A stretch of DNA of 64,000 nt, taken from Bolinopsis microptera (taxonomy: Eukaryota > Ctenophora > Tentaculata > Lobata > Bolinopsidae). The notes under the pieces are model-generated. The model saw only the letters and a program-made list of their open reading frames with translations. It was not told the DNA's origin and did not search any database. Below, in pieces: positions 25,604 to 37,844 of this stretch (position 1 is its first letter; each line of letters opens with the position of its first letter). A program made the translations under genes and the position numbers. The stretch is from the NCBI RefSeq assembly GCF_026151205.1, contig NC_087072.1, positions 15,476,169 through 15,540,168 on the forward strand, given 5' to 3'.

Positions 25604-26326
25604 TCAGTCGAGATCGCTATCATCAGAAAACTCTAGGTCTACAATTTGAGCAGTGTTATTCGGACTGGACTCGGATGCAGTGGGTATGCCTGTTTCCTCC
25701 CTAAATTTATTCCAGTCGAATGCAACAACTTCTTTTTGAGGCCTCTCACCTGTTCCTGTTCCAACATGAAGACTATTTGCTCCTCTCTCAACCGCTTGAC
25801 GAAACACATCAGTCTTATACTCATAGTTTTGGTTAATGTGGTTTGGTCTGCTGGAAGGTTTGTTGGCATACGGATTGCTTTGCCGAGCAGATGAGGACAC
25901 GTTTCCTGAGATATTGCCCTGTCTAGCAGCATTATTATAACCGCCTCTATTACCGGCAGCATTACTGTAAACGCCTCTATTACCGGCAGCATTACTGTAA
26001 CTGCCTCTATTACCGGCGGCATTACTGTAACTGCCTCTATTACCGGTAGCATTACTGTAAGTGCCTCTACTGCCTGCAGAGTATCCTCTGTCGTTGAATG
26101 AGTTTCTAGTATCGGGAGCGGGGTGCTGATCAAGTACATTATCAGCCATTAAGTCCTGAATAGAAAAGGTGCTGTATGTTGAACGTGTATCGAAGAATTC
26201 GTCTTCGAATGTAGATTTCTGTTGAGCGTTTACAAAGGAGTTTGTTGGTGTCGTGAGCTCGGGCTGAGGATTTGTTTCAGAAACTACTGACGGTTGACCT
26301 GAAAATTTAGACATAGTCAGTATCAT
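25604..26326 (-). CDS. Hypothetical disordered protein with Gly-Asn-Arg-Gly repeats
   Basis: A single open frame of 240 codons begins with ATG at 26326 (a second ATG follows four codons later). The middle (about residues 85-133) has five or so near-perfect repeats of about 10 residues of the type GNRGSYSNAA, flanked by polar Ser/Asn/Pro-rich sequence. The C-terminus is acidic (EFSDDSDLD). No globular domain is recognised. The sequence TTTTCAG inside the first codons is a good splice acceptor, so this may be a last exon whose coding begins at GQPSVV, rather than a single-exon gene. The repeat region leaves a second frame open on the same strand (25639-26139), a by-product of repeat periodicity. 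A host gene is likely, but a transposon-associated ORF cannot be excluded because an SGNH ORF lies just upstream. Confidence 0.5.
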   Translation of the reverse strand: MILTMSKFSGQPSVVSETNPQPELTTPTNSFVNAQQKSTFEDEFFDTRSTYSTFSIQDLMADNVLDQHPAPDTRNSFNDRGYSAGSRGTYSNATGNRGSYSNAAGNRGSYSNAAGNRGVYSNAAGNRGGYNNAARQGNISGNVSSSARQSNPYANKPSSRPNHINQNYEYKTDVFRQAVERGANSLHVGTGTGERPQKEVVAFDWNKFREETGIPTASESSPNNTAQIVDLEFSDDSDLD

Positions 26327-26680
26327 GCTTCGTTAACCAGCGGTTTCGATGGAATAGCGTGATAAAACATTTTGCATTGTAAGGTGAATAATCGGCTGTT
26401 AGGTGAATTATAATTGGTTATTTTTTTACCCCTTGAGAAACTGTTCATAGATCTTCGTGATTTCATAGGTGAAGAGATAAAAGTTGCCAATTTATCTAAC
26501 TGTGAAACAGAAATGATCTATGAAACTTCAACATCATGGTCAGTGAGAAATAGGGAAATTTATATTTACTGATGTGTAATAAGACACGAAAACGATCATA
26601 TTTGTATATTTATCAAAATATTAGTAAGTGAAAGTCATAGACGCGAGATTGGAGAAGACATTTTAAATAAAGTTTTTAAA

Positions 26681-27503
26681 TCAAAAACTTGGAATCGCAC
26701 CGAAGAATTCTGGCAGAAAACAACGACGGCGTTCAAGAAAGCTTGAACGAAGTGGCCAATCCCATGACTTAAGTTGGATACGGGCCTGATCAAATCGTTC
26801 CAGATCTAAGTTTACAAGTAGCTTAATACCGGAAACAAGTTCATTAGCAATGACCCTGCGGGCCTTATCTGTGATGTGTATGTCATCACGAAAAACGTTC
26901 CGACCAAAATTTGAATGTGTGATGGGGTCCTTCTCAAGCACGTTTTGGGCATCAAAAAAGAACAAATTCGGTACTTGAGCGGCAAATTCAAACATAGCTG
27001 TGTTAAATTCACTTATCCAACTGTTTAGCCAGCCGTGTTTAGTCTCAATAATGGCTGAATACAGGAATATTGTCGTTTTGTATCTCGAACATGTTACCCT
27101 GAGACGCGGTATGACAGAAGCAGCTAATGATTGAGGGGTGTGATCATATCTAGCAAGATCATTTACTCCGCAGGCTATAATCACGTAGTCGAAATGAGGA
27201 AAATCTGAAGTATAACCAAACACTTGAGTCAGTCTATAGTTAACTTTTTTAGTGCACCTTAGTCCTGAACCACAAACATTACTGAGAAAGGATTCAGGAA
27301 TGTGCTTCAGCACTGAGTCAGTTAAGAACAAAACCCCCTTCGGGTTCGGGGTGGTGCCTGGTGAAGGTGAGAGCAAGGTAATTTGGGGTTCAGTGGATGG
27401 AGTCTTCAAGGAGGCGGGTTCAGATGCAGGCAGGTGGTCCGAGCCTGAAACAGGCTTTGTTACTGCACGTGCTCTACAATCTACATTGGTTAATGGTTAT
27501 GAA
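26681..27503 (-). CDS. SGNH/GDSL-hydrolase-like ORF without a clear start
   Basis: The frame is open from a stop near 27503 to the TGA at 26681, with no ATG before the domain. A good acceptor (GTTTCAG) precedes 27444, so it may be an exon. SGNH blocks are visible: LTDSVL (block I, nucleophile Ser in the T-D-S motif), CGVNDLARYD (block III Gly-x-Asn-Asp) and FRDDIHIT (block V Asp-x-x-His). Spacing suits a single hydrolase domain of about 200 residues. Such domains occur as host esterases and also as accessory domains of retroelement proteins (some CR1 ORF1 proteins and some Ngaro-type tyrosine-recombinase elements). No RT or recombinase is adjacent, so the origin is open. It ends with Arg-rich sequence. 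Confidence 0.6.
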
Positions 27504-27884
27504 GATCGGTGCCAAATTGTATAACCTCTACAGTTTACACGAGTTGTATTGGAAGATGTTTGTAAGATACAGTTCTACATTTGGCTGTTGAAATGTCGTG
27601 AGTAATAGAATATGTAGAACAATTGCACTACGGTGTGTAACAAATGTGACATTATCTATTTCAAGCGAAGTTCAGATAAGAATAATTGATAAGAATAATT
27701 GATACTTGATACTTTACGTGGTAATTTGAACGTACGTATTGTAGCAGCTGAGGATACTGAGGATTCAGTAGGTCTTCTAGATCGATCATCCCTGAAAATG
27801 TACCAGCTTATCGTCTATGAAAATCGTAGATTTCAGTAAATAAAATCGATAAGATTTGGGGTTTCGAGGAAACATTACCTTACG

Positions 27885-28362
27885 AGACAATATATTTAAA
27901 AGGTACGAAATGCGGTGGTTTTCCATATTTTCGGACTACCAAAATTTAGGTCACCATAATGTTTCCCCAAAATTATTTTTCACATATTTTCTTTAATTAT
28001 GACTTAGTCGATTTACTATCATTATTATACTAAGCTATCAATATGATTCATCTAACAAATTAACACTAGTATTACACCTGGGACTAAACTTGAGAGAGAA
28101 ACGTCCATGAACCAGAAGATCAAGAAGATCAAGAGGAAATTGACTTGTAATTTTTCAAATTTATATATTTTTTTATTTTTTTTATTGATTTTCTCAAATG
28201 ATGGGTTTTATTTTAGCAAAATATTAAGAAATGAAAAAAATCCCCAAATACCATGATTTAATTTGGGGTACGAAATGAATTGGTTTTCGGCAAAAAATCC
28301 CATATTTTCGGTCCCAAATCATTTAGGTCACCGGAATTTCGCACCTTTTAAATATGTCTTAG
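27885..28362. mobile_element. MITE-like element with TTTAAAAGG(T/C)(A/G)CGAAAT termini
   Basis: The sequence TATTTAAAAGGTACGAAATG at the left is mirrored by the complement of CATTTCGCACC-type sequence at the right. Inside, CATATTTTCGG and ATTTAGGTCACC recur in direct orientation in both halves. It is non-coding, and no target duplication was identified. Confidence 0.55.
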
Positions 28363-28581
28363 CTAAGTGTCATAATTATTGGCGCGTAGACAATTTTGCG
28401 TGAAATTTTAGCTTACCCAAGCTTTTAGGAACGATCATTACAGTTTCCTATGCAGTCTTGATCATTCGAGAGATAATCTTATACTACAGTTCAGTCTAAA
28501 AACGGAGTCCGAAAGAAGTTAAATTTCGTCGATAATCACGATAATTCTGACACCCTGCTGTATAATAAGGACGATAAGGAT

Positions 28582-31500
28582 CTATTGTACTAACAGGTTC
28601 AAAGCGTTTGGTCTATTTCCACCCTCGTCTGCATCTTGGTATCTGATATCGTAGCTGTCGAAGGCTCTGAAAGTAAATGGACATGCTAAATTCTCACTGA
28701 TATGAAAGCTGGAGTGCGAACGCGGACCGATACGAGTTTGATATCGAGTAAGATACGTTTAACGTGGACTGATAAATTCCACGAAAGTTTCAATTAATAA
28801 TACGCGCGTTGTTCGCGCGATTAACATCAATAAAAGAGACGTTGCGCCCTTCGCAAACTACAATTTTTAATAGTGACCGATGGCAACGAGCAGGTTGACT
28901 GTCAACTTTTGAAATCTGATTTATTTTATTGATATCTAATTTATTTTATTCTAATCACGTGTTGAAAGTAAAATATATCTCAACTTACACTTTCTCTGGT
29001 TCAAAATCTGCTCCAGCATCTGATTTTGGAGCTCTGGTCTCAGACACTATCGCACCACGACCTCTACCTCGACCTTTTTTCAAGTTGATATCACCGTCAC
29101 TGTCCATATTTCTTGAACTCCCAATCGAAGAAGCTGCCATTCCTCTTCCTCTTCCACGACCCTTGGATTTACTATTCTTACTGACTGAAGATTGATAATT
29201 TGAGGAGGTGCAGCTGGATACTGAACACTGTTCGTCGTCTGTAGTCGAATTGGGTAAGGGGGACTCTCTTCGATAAAGAGGTTTGTTTACGGGTTGGGGT
29301 CGGAAAATTAAGCTGCAATCAGTATTTGCACTGGAGTTTCGTTCTGATTCACTGATTAAACCAGATTTAACATAAGAAGGAAACACTCTTTTGAAATCCG
29401 TTTCCTTGAATGGGAACTCAGTTTGAGTGTCAGAGTCTACTGTTCTGAGTCGCCTATAGTTGGCAGGTGGGATAGAACCACGCCCATAGCTGTAGCCAGG
29501 GATTAAAGAGGCTTTCTTGTCTGTAATGTGCTTGAAATAGAACAAAATAGGAAAATGGAGAAAGTTTATGGACTCTATGTCGTCTGAAGATGTTTTGTCG
29601 GACTGCATGGTAAGAAAGTTCTCGGTCAGAGTTTTAGAATTAAGTTTAGTGTGAGCAAGTGCTTGTGTAATCTCACGGATAGTATGAGAGCCCCTGGACG
29701 AGTCTAGATCTGGGTTTAAGTCAGATTCTTCCGCTGTAGGTAAGTGTTCTGATTCTGTGTGCATCTTGACTGGGATTGGTTTAACTGGGGTTGGTTGAGC
29801 AGGGAATGTATTCTTAGGAGAAGCTGGCTTTTGGGTGGCAGATTCTCGGGCTTTTTTCTTATAGAATTCCTTCCTTTCGTTCTTCTCCTTTTTCGCTGAA
29901 ATGAAAGATGTTGTTTTTATGAAACTTAAAAACACTTTGTTGAGTGATTTCAAATGCTCAAAAAAATTAAAACTCGTAGCCAAAGTAGAGCTAACATTTG
30001 GTAGACTGCGGTTTGGTGTAGTAAGCTTTGATATCTAAGTCTGGAGCTGTTGCTTCAATCGCTCCATAGATCCTATTCATATCTTCCTTTGTCTGCATAA
30101 ATGTTGCATCAAGTAACCCTTTACAGGCATTCTCTAGATCGTTGAGGTATTTGTCAACAATAACAGCAACATCGAAAGTCTCGTCGACAGGGAGTTCTTT
30201 GCCACTGACAGAAGAGTAAACTAAAGCTACAAATATGTCTAGTGAGGCTGTAGCATCATTAGCCGCGTAGGTCTTTTGGTTTGATTGGAGAACATTACTT
30301 TCCCAGTTATCTGAAAAACAATATTTTTCTTAAAACAATCTTTCTAAGACTTTAAATACCAGGCAGAACCTACTACAATGAATCTTCTGACGGTCAATAA
30401 ATCATGTACGTAATCATTTACAGAACGAGGGTCTGATATTTACCTGACCATCTTGCTGACGTATTTTTGGGTAGTGTTCGGACCATACAGTCAGCTATCA
30501 GGGACTCAAGACCCATTTTGGGGCACCAACAGAGTCGCTTAACGTTCGCTTGCTTTGCACTCTCAGAGTTCTGAAAACAAAAAGTGTAGAATTTCAATTA
30601 TATAACCATTTTAAGAAATGTGCGGTAGTGGGGAACCAAGAATAATTTATAGAAACGTCGTCACAAACAAAAATAATGTAGCTGACAAAAGTTGTGAAAG
30701 TTTAATCCGTTCTAAAAACCCACCTACTCTTACCTGGTCTACTTGGTCGTAATACTGCAGAGTGAACTCTAGATTCTCCACCTGCTCAACAATACACTTG
30801 GCCCATGATTTACTGCGTATTGCCACATGCCGCAGGTCTACCCAACTTTTTATCTTGCAGAAACAATCTTCTCCCAGTTTGTCACTGTCATTCTCTATAT
30901 TCACACCCACCTGAATAAATTAACTATACTTAAATCGCTCACATTTTTATCAATAATAACTTATTGATGATATTAACACAAAGTTTTTGGAACGAACCTA
31001 CCAATATGTGTTGGCTTATTATTTATAATTCTGTTTGTCCAATTAAAACACTGTAAAAGAGTCAAAGAAACACTATGAAGCCATAATAATAAACCTTGTA
31101 AATGGTAGGATCCTCAAGAACTAGCTTGGCGTTTTCAGGAAGTGTAAAGTTAAGCTTACACACCCTTACCAGGAGGACTATGGTAGGGGTGGCGATTTGG
31201 AGTAGTGATACCTGGACAGTGAGCAAGGTAATAGTACTGATACGGTCATGAACCACTAATTAATGTTTGTTTTCAATAAATTGTACTAAGTCTAGCAAGG
31301 CGGAGGATGTTTCAGTAGAGTAAATGAAGTTAAATACGTACCGGCCTGTTTGTGTTCCACTCACAATCTAGTCCAATGAACTGCAGAGCTGGCTTTAGGA
31401 TGTAATCTTCGAAAGCTGAAATAAAAAATTAATATAATGACTGTGTAGGGGTACATTGGAGAGGTCTAATACATCGGAGAAAGGAGTTGTACTATGTGGT

Positions 31501-31767
31501 GCAGGCCACTCCAACGACTAGGAGAAGACCTTTTCAAGTACAAGTAAGTACTGTGTAGTGCGGTAGTGAATTTGTGTAGTATGTAGTAAATTTGTTACAA
31601 GTCTTTCAAAAGCAGATTAATGTCAATTTAACGCAAAATATGTATAAAAGATCATTTAAGTATACAATTTTATTTCGATCCAAATTTGATGATTTTGAGC
31701 GATTACCTCGGTTACAAGTTTCAGAGTCTTCTATGACTATGATCTCTTGTCGACATGTGTATGACAT
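28582..31767 (-). CDS. EXD2-family 3'-5' exonuclease, copy C, with novel RG-rich tail
   Basis: Exons: 31707-31767, 31342-31415, 31095-31211, 30734-30910, 30444-30570, 29996-30310, 28989-29895 and 28582-28666. These total 1863 nt (620 aa). The first six encode the DEDDy exonuclease: GLDCEW (Asp37, Glu39), VSLLQIA, VGVNIENDSDKL, DLRHVA and YAANDATASLDIF (Tyr200, Asp204). The sixth intron uses a weak donor (GTTAGC). If it is not spliced, translation stops at TAG 29991-29993, giving 291 aa. The intron position and phase equal those of copy A at the same place, which supports splicing. The last two exons encode a disordered tail with acidic, Ser/Thr-rich stretches and two KGRGRGRG-type motifs. There is no counterpart of the EXD2 C-terminal Cys/His domain. 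The tail could instead be a separate gene. Confidence 0.78.
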
Positions 31768-33400
31768 ATTCTCGATCGGGTCCCGAATTTCAGCTTTATT
31801 TCAGCTACTCAGAACATATCTAGTTCGGGGTTGTATTTATTAAAGGTTAATGTCTCACTATTATATATTAATAATGTGTTATGCAAGTCATTTATTTTTA
31901 TCACTTTAAAACTTTAAAAACAAAATCTTGTTCTCCAAAAGCTCGAAGTAGCTCGAATCAAATGAAACTTGAAATGTTTTCAAATAAAATTGGATTTTTA
32001 ATATCATGACCGGGTCACGATTAAAAGGGTATCATTAGATCTGTAATATGTATCTTATTTCATAGAAAGAAAACTCCATTTACGGACGTGAGGACAGTTA
32101 GAACTCCTCTAACTACATTAAATCAATTCCGTCTGTAACTTCCTCAATAAATGTAATAGATTTGTAGTGTTGCAATTAGTTTAAAACTAACACTTATACA
32201 AATAATTGTCTTGATTTGAAAACTTTTCATTTTAATTTCATGCAAGTCGTGCATACAATTTTTGCATAGTTAAGAATTTACGAAACGAAACACAGCATTT
32301 AATTTAGTATTTACTAAATTATAAAATATATCTAAATAATTTACACAATACGGTGCCCATGTCGGAGCGGATCTCCTAAAAAACAGTCACTCTCCTCAGA
32401 GGTCAATATCATTAAAAATATGTCGTATATTATTATATTTGGGTGAAATATGTCGTGGTTTTTATATCACCCGATGGGGAATTTTTGGGCCCCACAATGA
32501 TCCAAAGTGGCAGAGCTCGATCCAGGGGGGCAAAGCCCGCTACAGGCGAGTCCTGGGAAAATTTATTGAAAAATTCTGAACTATTTTGATACAATTATTC
32601 TTTTATATGATATTCCCCGTCAGATATGTCAGATATTCGTTCATCTCATCAAATATATGCGGAAACGTTTTTCATGACATGCTTTGCCTAGAAAAGGCAG
32701 GTAAGATGTCATGAAAAAATTGTTTTTAAAGGAATTTTGTAATCAATTATTTTTGAAATTAAATTAGTTCGTAACAACATTTAACAATAATTTGGTTATG
32801 TCGTGGCGTTCCCTCAAAATATGTCGTATATTTATATGCGAAATATGTAATGATATTGACCTGAGTCACAAAATCAAATAGACTGAATATGGTTAAGGGG
32901 ACAATAACAGATTAAAGAGTGAAACAGAATTTAAAATAGTATGCATACAATATAATTGATTTTATTGACACACCAAAAAACGAACCAAAAAATAATAAGT
33001 GGATACTCGAAAAAACAGCACACATCTGGGATGACTAGATTAAACACTGCTGAGTATAAGTTTATCTTAATAGGTGTTATCTAGTGGTGTTATCTAGATT
33101 CTAGTGGTGTTCTTAAACTTCAATTTATTATTATTATTACTAGCTAATACGCCTGCTACTCGCCTTCAGTTTAGAGGTAAAGAGTTCAGATAGTCAAGAA
33201 TCTTCTTAGTTACAATTAATGAACATTTTCGTTCAAAACATAAATCAATAAGAAAAACTGATAGATAAAAAACTGATAGATATGATAACAGCTCAATACA
33301 ATATATACATACAGTTCAAAAGATACAACAGATATATGATAACAGATCAACCTCGTGAATTGTCAAATCATAATATTATTATGTTTAAATATATTATGTA
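31768..33400. other. Intergenic region between copy C and the mariner-like MITE
   Basis: Apart from the inverted-repeat element at 32400-32862 there is only AT-rich sequence. The first part should contain the copy C promoter. No motif is specific enough to name. Confidence 0.4.
32400..32862. mobile_element. Short inverted-repeat element with AGGTCAATATCATTA ends
   Basis: AGGTCAATATCATTA at 32400 is matched by TAATGATATTGACCT ending at 32862. ATATGTCGTATAT occurs near each end. A nested hairpin (TTTTTCATGACAT with ATGTCATGAAAAA) lies at about 32671-32720. It is non-coding, and no clear target duplication was seen. Confidence 0.65.
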
Positions 33401-34167
33401 CAGGGTGGGCCAAAAGTCAGTACCCATACGTTGGACTTTATAGCTGAGTCACTGAGTGCCCAATTTAAATACTTCCTTCTGGTATGACTTAGTACCACCA
33501 CTGGTTTGAGGAATTTGTCAACTCGAAAAATATTCGCGTTCATTTTTTTCAAATGGAAGTTCATTTTCACATTTATTTTATAGTTTGGATAGTCGGATCA
33601 AGCTAAATGTTATTGAATTGTGTTTGGCCATTCGAATTACGTTTGTCCTGAAAGAATTAGAACTGTAGCTTCTCAGATTACCGAGATATGAAGCATAACG
33701 AGTTTATTCATTACGTGTGATCAGGTGATTGGTTTACCTAATCACGTGATAAGGTTACCCCGTTAGCTACCCCGTTAAACATTATGGGAATTGTTAAGGG
33801 TGCCCAATTAAGGTGTCGTGTCACGGTGTCACATAATCACCCAGTCAATTTTGTTAACGAGATACAGAAAATGCTTGATAACTTCGTCATTTCTACTCCG
33901 TTTTGCCTCATGTTTTCAGATCATATGCAACATTTGATAATCTACCGTCTCTGAAAACATTAGGCGTTCAGCATGTTCAGAGAAAACAATATAGGTGTTT
34001 TAATATTGAATGGGCGTGGTCTAAAATATTCGAATTTTCAAATTTTGACGACGGAATCCTCGAACCAGTAAGTACAGTATGCCATCTGCAAAGCAACAGC
34101 TCTCAAATATAAAACACGGCGGAGCTATTAAGGCCAACGTATGGGTACTGACTTTTGGCCCACCCTG
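33401..34167. mobile_element. Mariner-like MITE, copy 2
   Basis: The termini CAGGGTGGGCCAAAAGTCAG and complement are flanked by TA at 33399-33400 and 34168-34169. It closely resembles 9550-10319 over its full length, differing by scattered substitutions and small indels. It lies between EXD2-family copies C and B. Confidence 0.84.
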
Positions 34168-34566
34168 TATATTATCATGTTTCTGGCAGTATAGTAATTT
34201 GCCATTGCATTGAGTCTGACAAACCTTTATACTGTGTTATTAATATCATACACACGAAAACGTTGGAGTATGAACTGTATAATATAAATATGACAAGTTA
34301 TGTAAGTAATCTAAAATAATTCACTTTTTAACTCATTATAAAAACCTGAAAACCATTATATTATTTCAAAATCAAAACATCAACTTTAAATCTTGAAAGA
34401 AAATGAACGTCAGTATATATATAATATATATTAGTATTATACTATGTACTAATTGTTCTATAATGAACGAGAATCTGTAAATAAGATAAAATCATTAATA
34501 ACACTATTTAATGAGCAACTTAAAAAATAGAAAAAATTCTGGCAATTTTTAATCAAAAATGCATAA

Positions 34567-36327
34567 TTATGTCTTCATTTTCTTATTTTGTCCACGGGGA
34601 GGCTGTGTCTTGTAATCAGTCAGATCAAACTCCTCTTCAGTTATCAGTTTGAAGCAACTATTCTTAAGAGACCGATCCTTTAGTGTCTTTCTTTCAATCA
34701 GCCTGATTATTAGTGGAATAAAGTTATTGAATGAAGAAAGTTTAATTCACATCAAAACTTTGGGATGATGTAGATAATAGATTGTAGCCAACGCCGTTAA
34801 TTATCAGCTTTCGTTTACAAATTTTTGCAACAAAATGAAAGTGAGAAGTCATTTAAATAAAATAAGAATGCCATGATAATACATACATGTATGAATCTAA
34901 AGTAACATTATGAAAATAAATTAAATAAATAAATTTGACTACCTTAAGTCAGTAAGCTGTGACTTAATACAATTTTCAGGATCAAGCACAAATTTGTCAG
35001 CACTGAAAGTTCCCAGTTCTTTTTCAGACATCAATGTGTAGAAGATATCAAGGCAAGCAGCGCCATCAGCCGCAGCGTAGCTTATTTGTCTCTCCATTAA
35101 TGTATCAGCTTCCCAATCGTCTGTGGATTTAAGATGAGTTTTACCAAGACGTTTTAAAATATTAAAAAGAAGGTTTAAAGCTGTACCTAGATAGTTCACA
35201 AAAGGATAGCATGAGGATGCTCTGTCTGTCTCTGGGCAATGACAACCCTGAAGGAGGTCGCCCGAGTTATCTATGTGGAGATGAAAAAGGTTATGAATAA
35301 TTGATTTTAAATAATCAGCAAGTAAACATTTCCATTTGACTTTGCCCTTTCGAAGCTGAATTCCAAGGCAATCCTTTGTCAGGCCGGCCAACCCCCACTT
35401 AGTATTCCAACCATATCGTTCAGCTTTCTTTTTGTTTTCATTCTCCTCAGATGCCAGTGTCTCTTCAAATTCTTTTAGTTTTTTCAGTATGACTTTCGCA
35501 TATGCATTCGTGTTAACAGCCAAATTCCTTAAATCCACCCAACTTTTCAAGTTGCACTTGTAATCATCCCTTAACTTCTTAGCATCGTTTTCAATGCCAA
35601 CACCGACCTGAATTGATGAAAGATTGCAAAAATTTAGTTTCTCAACAATTTACTTACTGCAAATAAGATCAGAAGTAAAACCATTTGCCAGGAATGTGCT
35701 GGAAATTAATTGTTGCTAAAATAGAGCCCCCCAATTAGCTAGGCAAGAATAACAGAATGTTATCATGCAAGTGATAATATAAACTCTATCCATACCTTGA
35801 TAATATCGGGATTCTCTAGAATGTCACGTAAGGTCGTTGGGATCTGTTTATCAGCAAACTTGGTGATTCGAAATAGGAAAACATCGTCAACAGTTGCAAC
35901 TTGAATTAAGGCAATCTGAAGTTGTCAGATGTGAATCACTGAGATATTATCTTTTAGAAATTTTCAATCAGTAAATATAGTACATTTTAAGACACGATAA
36001 CAAAATTAAGAATATTAAGTATTAACTTTAAATTGTCGATTGAACTACCTTTGATTTATCATTCCACTCACAGTCCATGCCGAGAACTTGTTGGGCTAAT
36101 ATCGACTCAGCAATGACTGAAAATAATTTTGCTAATAAACTTTATTTTTGAGTATACTCAAGATGGTCTAGGACTAAATAATTGAAATAGATAAATGTGA
36201 CCGAATATCATATAATATGTATTATTACATTGCACATATTTTAGCAAATTAGCAAATTACCTTGGTCACATGTCTGGGTGTCAATGATGACAGTGATCTT
36301 TTGCTGACACGAGTAATTGTTATCCAT
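34567..36327 (-). CDS. EXD2-family 3'-5' exonuclease, copy B (exonuclease only)
   Basis: Exons: 36261-36327, 36049-36116, 35796-35915, 35328-35607, 34943-35120 and 34567-34702. They sum to 849 nt (282 aa plus stop). Motifs: GMDCEW (Asp37, Glu39), ALIQVAT, VGVGIENDAKKL, DLRNLA, GLAGLTKDCLG and YAAADGAACLDIF (Tyr193, Asp197). Compared with copies A and C, the intron between the DLR region and the GL-S-L region is missing, so those two exons are fused. The intron 35121-35327 is open in frame, so a retained-intron product 69 codons longer is possible. The protein ends in a short basic tail (NKKMKT), so it lacks the C-terminal Cys/His domain of copy A. By homology it is a metal-dependent 3'-5' nuclease for single-stranded or resected nucleic acid; the actual substrate is unknown. 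Confidence 0.9.
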
Positions 36328-37844
36328 ACTATTTTAGGTGTGTATTCCGTTCTATCAGATCCTATATCCTATTTCAGTGTTGTGTTCAGAAATGTTGTGT
36401 TCAGAAATTTTACACAAGAAAGTTAGCAAGCTCCTAAATTAATTTCAAGCAGAAAAAAAACAATCGATTCACAGATTTCATTGCTAGTAAAAACTAATAC
36501 ATTTCACAAATAAGTGCAGATCTATTGATCAACTGCCAATACAAAAACATAATATAAACCCAAATACAATTAAATCGACTACTGTTTATAATAAATCTTT
36601 ACATTTCTGTTGTTGTGAAAGAAACATCGGAATAGTTTGATTGATTGTAAACTATCTTAGCAAATATTTAATACAAATAGTAATAATCCCTCACAAAGGC
36701 ACTGCACTCTCAATAGGAAAATGCCACACTGCGTAGATCAGCACTTAACGACGGAATTTAAACCTCATCTGACAAATATTGTGAAAACTTAAAGTTTTGT
36801 ATGCTCTAACGGCCAGAAAGAATAACTCAACAAATAAAATTGTTTATCACAACGGGACAAGTCCCCATCCTCTTACGAACACTACCGTATCGTCCCTAAT
36901 ATAATAGCAAGACATGTATTGAAAAAATGTATTCTAGTAAAAGCAGACATGGGCGCCGCTGTAAAACGCATAGGCGGCGGAGTGGAGCCATATTTGGTCG
37001 GCGGCGGCGGCATTTGACCGGCGTGGAAATATTTTGCCCGAACCATTGCTCAATTTTGTTTATGAAAATTTTGAGCTTAGGGACGAGGACTGGCGTTCAA
37101 AGTAGTTCACTTATGTGTTTCTACAGTAGAAGGCTAACTAATATTAAATATGTTGTTCAGTGCAACATTTATGATATCCATTTTCCAACCAGTAATTACT
37201 GTTAAAAAGACTCAGCATTCAGCTATGTGAAATTTACAGCTTATTGACCACAGGGTATTTGAATTGATGTTAAAATGTGTAACCGTCAGTCGTGCTTGCC
37301 ATCACTTGATGAGTATTGACTGCTGATCGTAGTCGAGTTGTTAGAACAAATCACATAATTCAGCACAATCCACGTCCGAACTGTTGAAAATGCAAATTGC
37401 CTCAGTTCTTGTCAAAGTAATTAAATTTGCAAGTGATGCGCAGAAAATGCGCACGTTTAAATGCTGGCAAACAAGATGTTCATATCCTAAAATACCGGAA
37501 ATGCGGATAAATTTTGACGGCAGTATGCGCAAATCATTTCTGAGGCGCAGCTTGTAGTTGTAGCTAAGATCCTTTCTGCACGACGTAACCTAACTCCAAA
37601 ATATTATCATTTTGTCGACATTCATGTACCTAATTATTGTTTTGTCCTTTACAGTTTCAGCTCAGCAACAACAAGTTCCAATTAGGGGCCATCTACTTAG
37701 GACGTCCGCCAAAATCGCAGATTTTCAGACCACCCCCTCCCCCTGTCCGGGTGTGTCCGAATTTTTGAAACCACCCCTCTCCCCCTGGACGTCCGGATTG
37801 TCGCCAGACTGGTTAATATTCCTTATAGGACACTACTAAATAAC
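36328..37844. other. Intergenic between EXD2-family copies B and A
   Basis: It contains a GC-rich patch with GGCGGCGG runs (36950-37025) that looks like repeat debris, and a CT-rich segment (37685-37800) with repeated GGACGTCCG and CCACCCC words that resembles a decayed MITE end. No exon is supported. Confidence 0.4.

Noticed and set aside
25639-26139. 166-codon second frame over the GNRG repeat region
   Set aside because: Repeat periodicity keeps two frames open; the frame with the acidic C-terminus and ATG start is preferred.
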